Shown piece after piece: positions 1 to 9,500 of a stretch of 64,000 nucleotides of DNA. Origin of the DNA: Pedobacter sp. SYP-B3415 (GTDB taxonomy: Bacteria; Bacteroidota; Bacteroidia; Sphingobacteriales; Sphingobacteriaceae); the NCBI RefSeq assembly GCF_004138205.1, contig NZ_RXNQ01000037.1, forward strand, positions 62,001-126,000, in the 5' to 3' direction. Numbering within the stretch: the first letter of the stretch is position 1; the number at the start of each line of letters is the position of its first letter. The translations under genes and the position numbers were made by a program. A model generated the notes under the pieces. The model searched no databases and had not been told where the DNA came from. It saw only the letters and a list, made by a program, of their open reading frames with translations.

Positions 1-1798
1 GAATTTTTATGACAACATCGTGCTTGAAAACACGTTGAGTTCCCGAGGTTTTATCTCGCCGGTTTCAGAAAACGCCCTCTTTTATTATCGCTATAAGCTG
101 TTGGGCAGTACAGAGGAAAACGGGGAAACGGTGCACAAGATCGAGGTTACTCCCCGCCGCAGCAATGATCCGGTTTTCCGCGGTCAGATTTACATCACAG
201 AGGGAAGCTGGCGAATTTATACCACAGCACTTTACCTGACCCGCAGCACGGGCATCAACTTACTGGATACACTGCATATTGATCAGCAATTCTTAAAGAC
301 AGAAAGTGCTTATGTTCCGGGTACCGTAACCTACCGCTTCAATGGCAATGTCCTGGGCTTTAAGTTTGAAGGTTATTATATCGGGGTCTATAACAACTAC
401 AACACGCGGCCAAATTTCCCGAAAAAATGGTTTAATGCTGAAATTCTCCGTGTTGCAGACACGGTAAATCAAAAACCGGCGTCTTACTGGGATGAAAGAC
501 GCCCGGTTCCGCTCACAAACGAGGAGTCGGTTAACTATGTGCGTAAAGACAGCCTGGCGAAACGGAAAGAGTCGAAGGCCTACCTTGATTCTGTAGAAAA
601 AGCAAACAATACGTTCGGTCCGGGAAAGCTGGCGCTGACGGGATATACCATTCATGATCGATATAAGAAAAAGAGCCTGAGCTTAGACCCTATACTCCCT
701 TCCCTGTTCTATAATACGGTAGAAGGTTTCGGCATCAGATACGGCCTGACGTACCGGAAAACCTTTGCCGACCGCAAAAGCCTGACCATACGCCCCGAAG
801 TCCGCTATGGACTGGCGAATGAAAAACTGACGGGCAGTCTGTCTGCAGGTTATACCTACGACCCGGTTAAACGCGGATGGCTGGGAGTTTCATTTGGCTC
901 AGGAATCTTCGACCTAAACAGTTTTGGTTCCATGAGCCTGCTTACAAACTCATTTAACTCATTGGTTTATGAAACCAACTATCCCAAATTTTATGAGAAA
1001 CGTTTTGTGGATCTCTCTACAGGAAGAGAGTTATTAAACGGGTTATTTGCAAATCTGAAAGTAAGTTACTCGCGAAACAACATACTGCGCAACAACACGG
1101 ATTATACCTTCATAGATTATGACGACAAGCAATTCAGCTCCAATAATCCGTTTACACCAGATTCCGAAAGTCCGCTGTTCCCAACCTACCGTTCACTGAA
1201 CCTGCACGCCAGCCTGGCTTACACATTTGGCCAGAAGTTCATTACCCGGCCGGACATGAAAATTTATGAATCGCCAAAATATCCGAAGATCGAATTAAGC
1301 TACCGAAAGGGTATCAAAGGCGTATTAGGAAGCGATGTTGATTATGACCTGATCAGCATGGAGATCTCGCAGGACCGGATCAGCGCTGGTATGTTAGGTT
1401 ACACCTCTTTCGTGGTTGGTGCCGGCAAATTCCTGAACAACCGGGCAGTTTATTATCCTGAGTTCAAACATTTCTGGGGGAACAATGCATTGATCTTTCC
1501 TCCGAACCTGCGCCGGTTCTCCTACCTCGATTTTTACATCTTCAGTACTGACCGGGAGTACTTCGAAGCCCATTTGGAACACAGTTTTGCCGGGTTCTTT
1601 ACCAATAAGATTCCCCTGATCAGGAAACTGAAACTTGAAGAGTTTATAGGCGGAAGTTACCTGACCCAGCCGCTTAAACACAATTACAAGGAGTTCTATT
1701 TTGGGCTGCAGCGGCTCGTATTTCGTGCCAGCTATGGCTTTGCATACGACGGCCGGAGAAAAGTATCGCAGGGCTTCAGACTGAGCTACGGATTCTAA
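1..1798 (+). CDS. DUF5686 family outer-membrane protein, 5'-truncated by the window edge
   Basis: The reading frame is already open at base 2, so the N-terminus lies upstream of the window; an apparent GTG start at base 20 is just an internal codon. The visible part (about 598 residues) has the DUF5686 pattern: a beta-rich region stating how an effect alters sequence properties (VTPRRSNDPVFRGQIYI, WRIYTTALYLT) followed by a C-terminal half of amphipathic beta strands ending in RLSYGF, typical of an outer-membrane barrel. Family members usually begin with a signal peptide and a carboxypeptidase-regulatory-like domain, which would be in the missing part. The function of the family is not established. 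No terminator-like hairpin follows the stop codon. Confidence 0.85.
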   Translation, partial: NFYDNIVLENTLSSRGFISPVSENALFYYRYKLLGSTEENGETVHKIEVTPRRSNDPVFRGQIYITEGSWRIYTTALYLTRSTGINLLDTLHIDQQFLKTESAYVPGTVTYRFNGNVLGFKFEGYYIGVYNNYNTRPNFPKKWFNAEILRVADTVNQKPASYWDERRPVPLTNEESVNYVRKDSLAKRKESKAYLDSVEKANNTFGPGKLALTGYTIHDRYKKKSLSLDPILPSLFYNTVEGFGIRYGLTYRKTFADRKSLTIRPEVRYGLANEKLTGSLSAGYTYDPVKRGWLGVSFGSGIFDLNSFGSMSLLTNSFNSLVYETNYPKFYEKRFVDLSTGRELLNGLFANLKVSYSRNNILRNNTDYTFIDYDDKQFSSNNPFTPDSESPLFPTYRSLNLHASLAYTFGQKFITRPDMKIYESPKYPKIELSYRKGIKGVLGSDVDYDLISMEISQDRISAGMLGYTSFVVGAGKFLNNRAVYYPEFKHFWGNNALIFPPNLRRFSYLDFYIFSTDREYFEAHLEHSFAGFFTNKIPLIRKLKLEEFIGGSYLTQPLKHNYKEFYFGLQRLVFRASYGFAYDGRRKVSQGFRLSYGF

Positions 1799-1852
1799 GT
1801 TTAAACAATGAACAAGTCGTGTATGGACCTTAGAATTTAGAGTCCTTTTCCC

Positions 1853-1860
1853 TATCTTTG
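1853..1860 (+). promoter_or_regulatory. Bacteroidota -7 box upstream of trhO
   Basis: TATCTTTG matches the Bacteroidota consensus TAnnTTTG and lies 33 bases before the trhO ATG. No clear -33 TTTG element is visible at the expected distance, so this is a consensus match only. Confidence 0.6.
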
Positions 1861-1892
1861 CACCGCATTAAACGCCGTTTGCAGCGGTATCA

Positions 1893-2816
1893 ATGGATAT
1901 GACGAAATACCAGACCTTGCTGTACTATTGCTACAGCCGAATCGAAAATGCGGAACAGTTTGCCGCAGCTCACCTAACATTTTGTAAGTCGCTTGGCCTG
2001 ACCGGCCGTATCATCGTTGCCGATGAAGGGCTGAACGGCACTGTTTCCGGTACGCCTGAAGCCTGCAGCAAATACATGGAAGCCATTCATGCTGACAGCC
2101 GGTTTGCGCATACCGAATTCAAGATTGATGATGTTGAGACACCTTCCTTTGTAAAAATGCATTGCCGTTACAAAGCAGAGATTGTGCATTCGGGGCTGCG
2201 TGATACAAGCATCATTGACCCAACCTTGCGTACGGGTAAACACCTGGAACCTGCCGACTTCATGAAAATGAAAGATTCAGATGATGTGGTTATCCTGGAC
2301 GTACGCTCAAATTATGAGCACAACCTGGGCAAATTCAAAAATGCGGTAACGCTTGATATTGAAAACTTTCGCGATTTCCCCGAGAAGATCAACGAACTCG
2401 CCCAATATAAAGACAAGAAAATCCTGACGTATTGCACAGGGGGCATCAAATGCGAAAAAGCTTCGGCACTGCTCCTTCACCACGGATTTAATGATGTTTA
2501 CCAATTGCATGGTGGCATTATTAAATATGGCAAAGAAGCGGGCGGCAAAGATTTTGAAGGAAAATGTTACGTATTTGATAACCGCATTGCAGTCGATGTA
2601 AACAGCGTAAACCCGACAGTTGTGTCTACCTGCTATAACTGCGGCACGATCAGTGCAAAAATGATCAATTGTGCCAATCCGGAGTGTAATGAGCACATTA
2701 CCCAGTGCGATGCATGTGGAGAACAATTGCAGGGCGCCTGCTCAACATCCTGTCAGGCGCACCCAAGAAAACGCCCTTACGATGGCACAGGTTATTACGT
2801 GAAGGTGCCTGTATAG
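1893..2816 (+). CDS. trhO: Oxygen-dependent tRNA uridine(34) hydroxylase TrhO (rhodanese family)
   Basis: This 307-residue protein matches the YceA/TrhO family, which hydroxylates uridine at the wobble position of some tRNAs, the first step towards 5-methoxyuridine-type modifications. Residues 1-100 form the N-terminal acylphosphatase-like domain. A rhodanese domain follows (about 120-215) with the active loop CTGGIKCEK, catalytic Cys181 and a second Cys at 187. The tail (about 245-290) is Cys-rich (CYNC, CANPEC, CDAC, CSTSC) and probably binds zinc, as in many Bacteroidota members. A second Met two codons downstream could also serve as start. The gene stands alone behind its own -7 box. Confidence 0.93.
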   Translation: MDMTKYQTLLYYCYSRIENAEQFAAAHLTFCKSLGLTGRIIVADEGLNGTVSGTPEACSKYMEAIHADSRFAHTEFKIDDVETPSFVKMHCRYKAEIVHSGLRDTSIIDPTLRTGKHLEPADFMKMKDSDDVVILDVRSNYEHNLGKFKNAVTLDIENFRDFPEKINELAQYKDKKILTYCTGGIKCEKASALLLHHGFNDVYQLHGGIIKYGKEAGGKDFEGKCYVFDNRIAVDVNSVNPTVVSTCYNCGTISAKMINCANPECNEHITQCDACGEQLQGACSTSCQAHPRKRPYDGTGYYVKVPV

Positions 2817-3350
2817 AAACGCCCGGCTGACGGTTGGTGACAGACGATGCAACATGGTCGATGGTCAATGGCGCTCCGCGATTAATCTGTACCAAAGTTT
2901 TCCTTGTGTTGAAAGTCCCTGCTTTTGAGTTTGAACACGTGATGATTTGGAAGGTATTTCCGTAATTAAGTAATGAGATTGACAGACTTACGATTCCTTT
3001 CCGGAAGTTGAACTGTCCAGTCTAGATTTACAAATTGGGAAAGCCTCAGATTCGGCATGTGGATTTTGCAGAACCTTGCCAGGGAGACAGCAATCCGGTT
3101 CCGGCGATTCTTGCCCTGTTCCCCTTCCCGGCTGAAAGACGTACTGTTTTTTATAGCGCTTGGCCGGACACACATCCCGATATCAGCATTCAATAATTTG
3201 TATGTCCGGCATAAAAACTAGCTAAAATGACCCGCGCTTGAAGTTATCATTGAAACCGAAACGCTGAGGGAATAGAAACGACAGACCATGGACAACGACG
3301 CATGGACGAATAGCGCAAAGTCATTACCTTTGCAGCCGGAGCGCAACCGC
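2817..3350. other. 534-bp gene-free stretch with decayed 7-nt-period repeats
   Basis: No convincing gene is present. Two short reading frames on the - strand (2966-3193 and 2988-3173) lack any family resemblance or hydrophobic pattern. Near the left end (2847-2874) four consecutive 7-mers start with ATG (ATGCAAC, ATGGTCG, ATGGTCA, ATGGCGC). Near the right end (3278-3312) a second run reads ACGACAG, ACCATGG, ACAACGA, CGCATGG, ACGAATA. Both resemble the degenerate heptamer tract at 24792-24947. The promoter of the following regulator lies at the right end. The middle may be a gene remnant but I cannot identify it. Confidence 0.5.
3325..3332 (+). promoter_or_regulatory. Bacteroidota -7 box of the PUL regulator gene
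   Basis: TACCTTTG matches TAnnTTTG and lies 18 bases before the ATG at 3351. Transcription would start near 3337, which rules out the in-frame upstream ATG at 3288 and supports the signal-peptide start at 3351. Confidence 0.65.
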
Positions 3351-6245
3351 ATGCTAAAAGTACTTATCTACACATCTTTATTTCTTCTCTCCCTGTCTGC
3401 ACACGCTGTTCAGGATCCGGGAAATATTCACGGAATGGGTGTACCGTATGTTCAGAATTATGCAAAAACAGCATACCGGTCGGGAAATCAGAACTGGTCT
3501 GTTACAAAGGATGAGCATGGAATTATGTATTTCGGCAATGCCGAAGGCCTTCTCTCTTTCGACGGGCGATACTGGCAAAAGTACACTATGCCGCAGCGAC
3601 AGATCGTTCGTGCTGTGGCCGCCGATCGCAAAGGACGAATCTATGTTGGCAGCTTTGGCGAATTCGGCTACTGGAGCTATCGCAACGGCAGGCTTGTTTA
3701 CCAGTCGCTCACCAAACTGATCCCCCAGGGGCTTAAGGTGACAGACGAGATCTGGAAAATTTATATTGACGGAGACAGGATTCTGTTTCAATCATTTTCA
3801 AGCATTTATATCTATAAAGATCAGCACATAGACATCGTCAAGTCGCCCGAACCCTTTCTCTTTCTGCATAAAGCAGGATCACGTTTTTTCGCAGAGGTTA
3901 TCGGATTCGGATTATATGAACTTAAAGGCAAAACGCTGCATCCGCTCCCTGATGGTAAAGCGATAAGTAAGTCTGGCGTTCTTTCTATCCTTCCGTATAG
4001 TGGCGACCGCTTCCTCATAGGGACAAACCGGAACGGACTTTTTCTATACGACGGGAAAAAATTCAGCCCGTTTGCCAGTCCCGCCAATAATTTCCTGATG
4101 ACCTATCAGTTGAATAACGGGGTAAAACTGAAAGGAGACTACTATGCATACGGCACCATCCTGAACGGAATTATTATCCTTGACCGCAACGGTTATATTG
4201 TTCAGAAGATAAATAAATCGAGCGGACTGCAGAACAATACGGTACTGAGTCTTTATACAGATGAGGAACAGAACCTTTGGACAGGGCTCGACAATGGCAT
4301 AGACCGGGTTGAGCTCAATTCTGCCCTTTATTTCTATTTTGACAAGGCCGGTCAGTTCGGAACCGTGTATTCATCGATAATCGATGGTGATAAGATTTAC
4401 CTGGGTACTAACCAGGGACTATTTTACAGCAACTGGAAACCGGAAAACGGAAGCGTCTATACCAGCTTCAATTTCAGACTTGTGCCTAATTCCCAGGGGC
4501 AGGTCTGGGATCTGAGTCGGATTGACGGTCAGTTGCTCTGCGGCCACAATGATGGAACATTCCGGATCAGGAACGGTGGGCTGGAACAAATTTCTTCAGA
4601 AAATGGTGGCTGGACCATCAATCGCCTGCAAACCCATCCCGACAAACTTATCCAGGGCACCTATACGGGTCTCGTCATTTATAAGAAAGACCTGGCCGGT
4701 AACTGGATTTTCTCTCACAAGGTAAGTGGTTTTCGGGAACCTGCGCGTTATGTCGAGCAGGACTCGAGAGGCGATATCTGGGTTGGCCATGCTTACAAAG
4801 GTTTGTACAAGCTGAAGCTCAGTCCCGATCTGCGCCGCGTCATTTCCCAACGATCGTACAGCGACCGCGACGGCCTTCCGGGCACCTACAATGTAAGTAT
4901 CTTTAACCTGGAGCGGAAAACAGTTTTTTCGACAGATACAGGTTTTTTCACATTTGATGAGATCAGCAATCGTTTTTCATCTTATGATGCGCTTAATAAA
5001 TCTTTAGGAAGCTTCGCGGCTTCGAATAAGATTATCCCTGCCGGCGATCGCAGGTATTGGTTTATAAGCCGCGGGCGAGTGGCACTGGGCGAACTGCCCG
5101 ATGGCGGCCGTATCCGCCTGGATTCTACCCGTTTTAGTATTCTTGACGGCCGCATGGTTCAGTATTATGAGAACATAAGCCGAATCAACACCGAGCTTTA
5201 TCTGATCAGCGTGGACGACGGTTTCGCAATCTTTAATAACGCACGCACCATACAAGCTGCGCCGCAAAACAGCAGCGTACTGATTCGGGGCGTTGAAGAC
5301 ATTACAGACACCTACGCCACCCTCACCGAACATGGTGAAACGGATCGTTTTCTTGAATTGGAAAATAGCCGGAACAACATCCGGATCACCTATGCGCTCC
5401 CGTATTACCGTCAGGCAAACATTCGTTATCAGTATTATCTGGATGGCTACTCTCAGAAATGGTCTGACTGGAGTACGGCAACCGAAAAAGATTTTACAAA
5501 CTTGGGCAGCGGGACCTATGTATTTTCGGTACGGGCCATGATTAACAATGGTAAGCCCGGACCAATTACGCGTTTCGAATTCCGTGTGCTTCCACCCTGG
5601 TATGGAGGTACGATCGCTTTTATCGTTTACGCTATTTTAGCAGCGGTCGCTTTATACGCAGGCAAGCTGATCTATGAGAGAAAATTAAAGCGCGATCAGC
5701 AAAAGATCACCGCGCAGCTGCAACGTGAGCAGGAAGAATATCTGCAGCGTGAAGCCGAGGCGAACGAAAAACAGATTATCAGGCTACAGACAGAAAAGCT
5801 GCAGGCAGAACTGGCCGGAAAAAATCGCGAGCTTGCTAATTCGGCAATGAGTCTTGTCTACAAAAATGAGTTGCTTCAGAAGCTTAGCCAGGAAATTATT
5901 AAGATCCGTGACAGCAGCGGACAAAAATTACCTGAAGACCAGCTGCGAAAAATCCAGAAAGTAATTGACGAAGGAATGAACGATGAGCGCGACTGGAATT
6001 TATTCGAAACAAGTTTTAACGAAGCGCATGAGAGTTTCTTCAAAAAGTTAAAGGTAAATCATCCTGACCTGGTACCAAACGACCTGAAGTTATGTGCCTA
6101 CCTGCGCCTGAACATGAGCAGCAAGGAAATTGCATCACTGCTCAACATCTCGCTTCGCGGGGTTGAAATAAGGCGCTACAGGCTACGAAAAAAGCTGAAT
6201 ATAGCCCATGATAAGAACTTAACAGAGTTTCTCATCGAGATGTAG
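3351..6245 (+). CDS. Membrane-bound sensor/regulator: beta-propeller, triple-tyrosine (Y_Y_Y) domain and LuxR-type HTH
   Basis: The 964-residue protein starts with a signal peptide or anchor (residues 1-20). Then come repeated ligand-binding propeller blades (about 40-640; DEHGIMYFGNAEGLLSF, DRKGRIYVGSFGEFGYW, DSRGDIWVGHAYKGLYK) and a Y_Y_Y domain (about 680-745). One transmembrane helix follows (about 752-774), then a long charged coiled coil (about 780-860) and a C-terminal helix-turn-helix (about 900-964; LKLCAYLRLNMSSKEIASLL). There is no histidine kinase, receiver or AraC domain, so it differs from hybrid two-component PUL regulators. It probably senses a glycan fragment in the periplasm and binds DNA while in the membrane. 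The SusC gene follows 259 bp downstream, its likely target. A second in-frame ATG at 3288 lies upstream of the -7 box and is rejected. Confidence 0.85.
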   Translation: MLKVLIYTSLFLLSLSAHAVQDPGNIHGMGVPYVQNYAKTAYRSGNQNWSVTKDEHGIMYFGNAEGLLSFDGRYWQKYTMPQRQIVRAVAADRKGRIYVGSFGEFGYWSYRNGRLVYQSLTKLIPQGLKVTDEIWKIYIDGDRILFQSFSSIYIYKDQHIDIVKSPEPFLFLHKAGSRFFAEVIGFGLYELKGKTLHPLPDGKAISKSGVLSILPYSGDRFLIGTNRNGLFLYDGKKFSPFASPANNFLMTYQLNNGVKLKGDYYAYGTILNGIIILDRNGYIVQKINKSSGLQNNTVLSLYTDEEQNLWTGLDNGIDRVELNSALYFYFDKAGQFGTVYSSIIDGDKIYLGTNQGLFYSNWKPENGSVYTSFNFRLVPNSQGQVWDLSRIDGQLLCGHNDGTFRIRNGGLEQISSENGGWTINRLQTHPDKLIQGTYTGLVIYKKDLAGNWIFSHKVSGFREPARYVEQDSRGDIWVGHAYKGLYKLKLSPDLRRVISQRSYSDRDGLPGTYNVSIFNLERKTVFSTDTGFFTFDEISNRFSSYDALNKSLGSFAASNKIIPAGDRRYWFISRGRVALGELPDGGRIRLDSTRFSILDGRMVQYYENISRINTELYLISVDDGFAIFNNARTIQAAPQNSSVLIRGVEDITDTYATLTEHGETDRFLELENSRNNIRITYALPYYRQANIRYQYYLDGYSQKWSDWSTATEKDFTNLGSGTYVFSVRAMINNGKPGPITRFEFRVLPPWYGGTIAFIVYAILAAVALYAGKLIYERKLKRDQQKITAQLQREQEEYLQREAEANEKQIIRLQTEKLQAELAGKNRELANSAMSLVYKNELLQKLSQEIIKIRDSSGQKLPEDQLRKIQKVIDEGMNDERDWNLFETSFNEAHESFFKKLKVNHPDLVPNDLKLCAYLRLNMSSKEIASLLNISLRGVEIRRYRLRKKLNIAHDKNLTEFLIEM

Positions 6246-6294
6246 CACTACATCATTACCTCTCATACCCCATTTCCCCAGCCCCGGATAATGC

Positions 6295-6315
6295 TAAGTG
6301 TAAAAAATACACTTA
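6295..6315. promoter_or_regulatory. Perfect inverted repeat upstream of susC, candidate operator
   Basis: TAAGTGTA and TACACTTA form 8-bp perfect arms around five A residues. The site is 50 bp after the regulator's stop and about 190 bp before the SusC start. It is AT-rich and lacks the GC stem of an intrinsic terminator, so an operator for a dimeric HTH protein is the better reading, though unproven. Confidence 0.45.
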
Positions 6316-6343
6316 CCTAAAGCCGTTAAAAGGTTTTACCTAA
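6313..6343 (+). repeat. Direct repeat TTACCTAA in the susC upstream region
   Basis: TTACCTAA occurs at 6313-6320 and again at 6336-6343, 23 bp apart (about two helical turns). The first copy overlaps the right arm of the 6295-6315 inverted repeat. The spacing would fit two protein dimers on one face of the DNA; this is inference. Confidence 0.4.
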
Positions 6344-6504
6344 GGCTTAACCGCTATTCGAGCCGATTTTACAAAATTTATCCCCTCCAGGCCTAAACTA
6401 TATGGTTACTGATGATGTAATAATGATGTGGCTTGCTCATTTGTGTATGCCGCAAAACTGGTGGACTTTTACTTCAGTAATTAACGAAAACGATTAAAGC
6501 AATT

Positions 6505-9500
6505 ATGAAAAAAATCTTTACGAATCTATCTGTATGGGTTGTGTTCTGTTTGCTGTCTTTGAATGTGGCCTTCGCGCAGAACGTAACCGTCCAGGGACGG
6601 GTTACAGACGCTGCCGACGGTACAGCCCTTCCGGGTGTAAGCGTTGTTCTTAAAGGCACTCAAACAGCGGTTCAATCTGACGCAAATGGAAATTATTCGA
6701 TCAGCGCCCCGGGAACCGGCACGTTGGTTTTCTCCTTTGTGGGATATGCATCAAAAGAGGCAGCAATCAATGCGCAAACAACTTTGAACATTACGTTGAC
6801 TTCAAGCTCACAGGAATTGGAACAAGTGGTTGTGGTTGGATATGGCACACAACGCAAGCTTGATGTAACCGGTTCTGTGGCAACAGTAAAAGGTGAAGAC
6901 ATTACAAAACAGCCGTCAACCAACCCTATTTCGGCGTTGCAGGGCCGGGTGGCAGGTGTATCAATCGCAAATAATGCTACGCCTGGGGCTTCTCCGCAGA
7001 TCACCATTCGCGGTACGGGAACGATTTATGGTAATACCGGCGTACTGTATGTAGTAGACGGCGTTTGGTATGATGACATTTCATTCCTTAACCCAGCCGA
7101 TGTGGCCAGTATCAGCGTGTTGAAAGATGCATCGAGTCAGTCTATCTATGGTATCCGTGCGGCGAACGGTGTTGTACTTGTTACTACAGTGCGAGGCAAA
7201 AACGGCAAACCGACCATTAACTATAATGGTACCGTTGGGGCGCAGCATGTTACAAACCCGGTGGAGATGACCAATGCTTCTGAGTATGCTACCGCTGTCA
7301 ATGAAGCCTATGCCATTCAGGGAGCGGCGCCACTCTTCGCAAACACGAATCTCGGCGAAGGTACTGACTGGTATGACCAGGTATTGAGAACTGCCATGAT
7401 TAACAACCATCAGTTATCTGTCAATGGCGGCACAGACAAATCAAGTTATAACCTCTCCCTTGGTTTCCTTGATCAGGACGGCATCATATCGACGAATAAC
7501 TTCAAGAGATACACCGCTAAACTTTCGAACGATTTCCAACTCATGGAGGCGTTGAAGGTTGGTTATAACGTAACGGGGACGGCCAGCAGGTCAGCCAACG
7601 TTCCGAACTCGATCTTCAGAGCACTTTACACAGCATCTCCGGTAGTACCGGTATTTAAAGCGCCGGGAGCATACGGTGATCCAAGTGATTTCAACCTTGG
7701 CAATGGAAGTAATGTAAACCCGCAGGCTACACTTGATTTCAACAATAGCCGCACCGACCGGTATCGCGTTACCGGCAACGTGTTTGCTGAACTTAAATTC
7801 CTGAAGAACTTCACATTCAGAACAAGCTTCGGTGGGGACTTTGGCCAGGACGATATACGTAACTACACGCCTCAGTATTTTGCTACCAGAGGTCAAAACA
7901 CAAACATCAGCACGCTGTCTGTTGGCCGGGTTGCTACGCGTAACTGGATCATTGAAAATACGCTTACCTATAACAACACCTGGGAAGATCACAACCTGAC
8001 CGTATTGGCAGGTCAGACGGCACAGCGTTTCAGAAGTTATACAATGACCGGAACAGCGCAAAATGTTCCGTTCAACAGAGAAAGCGATTTGTATCTTAGC
8101 CTGGGTAATTCAGCCGGACGGACTATCGAAGACTCGGGCTCCCTGAGCACTGCTGCGTCATATTTTGGCCGTGTAAATTATTCCTTTAAAAACAAATATC
8201 TCCTGAACGCTTCTCTGCGTGCAGACGGTGCATCACAGTTTTATGGAGGCAACAATCTTTGGGGTTACTTCCCCTCAATCGGCGGTGGCTGGGTGGTCTC
8301 CAACGAAGACTTCATGAAAGATCAGACTATTTTCAGCAATTTGAAATTACGCGCAAGCTGGGGTAAAGTCGGTAACGCAGGTGTTCCGATCAACCCGACA
8401 ACACTTACCGTCACCCAGATTCCGGCACTGATTGCCTTCTACGGCGGAATTCAAAACACCGGTGCGAGTATTAACACTCTTGTACCTCCTGCCCTTTTCT
8501 GGGAACGCAGTGCCGGGCTCGATGTAGGTTTGGAAATGGGCTTTTTTGAAGGAAAATTGAATGTAGAGGCTGATTATTACAGCAGAAAAACCGAACAGGC
8601 CATTTTCAACATTCCGATCCTGGGCTCACTGGGAACGTCAAACAGCCGATTACTTGGCAACCAGGCAGATTTCAGAAACCGTGGCGTCGAACTGGTGGCT
8701 ACCTGGGCTGATAAAACCTCTACAGGATTTGGTTACACAATCAGCGGAAACGTTGGTTACAACGACAACGTTGTACTGAACGTAACGTCTGGCTCGAACC
8801 CGATCGACGCTGGCGGTGATGGCTTGAATAACGCTGTATTGCCGACACGGACCGTTGTTGGTCAGCCAATAGGTTCATTCTACGGCTATCAGGTTACCGG
8901 CATTATTCAGACCGCGGCAGAAGCAGCGGCATCTGGCATCACCGGTGCACGGCCCGGCGACTTCAGGTATGCTGACCTCAACGGAGACGGCCGTATCGAT
9001 GCTAAAGACAAAACTTTCCTTGGCAACCCAAACCCGCGTTTTAACTACGGTCTGAACACCAATTTTACCTATAAGAACTTTGATCTGACGGTCGACCTTC
9101 AGGGTGTTGCCGGAGTAGAACTGTTTAATGCCAACCTGGGCAATCGCTTTGGTAACGAAAACTACACAAAAGAGTTCTTCGATAATCGGTGGACAGGAGG
9201 CGGATCTTCCAACACCTATCCGTCTACCAGCCTTGCAGGCGGCCAAAACAATCAGACAAATTCGTTTTATGTAGAAAGTGGTGACTACCTGCGTGTAAGA
9301 AATCTTCAACTCGGTTACAATCTGCCATCTGCGCTCGTAACTAAATGGAAAATGCAGCGCCTGCGCGTCTTTGCAAATGCGCAGAACGCATTCAATTTCT
9401 TCAGCTATCGCGGATTTACTCCGGAAGTTGGTGGCGCTCCAACCAGCACCGGTGTCGATTTCAGGGTTTATCCTTTGTACGCTACTTACAACATTGGCTT

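Noticed and set aside
2966..3193. Two overlapping - strand reading frames (2966-3193 and 2988-3173) in the spacer before the regulator
   Set aside because: No promoter, family resemblance or sensible amino-acid pattern; they lie in a spacer with decayed repeats.
3288..3350. Longer start for the PUL regulator
   Set aside because: It lies upstream of the likely transcription start and hides the signal peptide.
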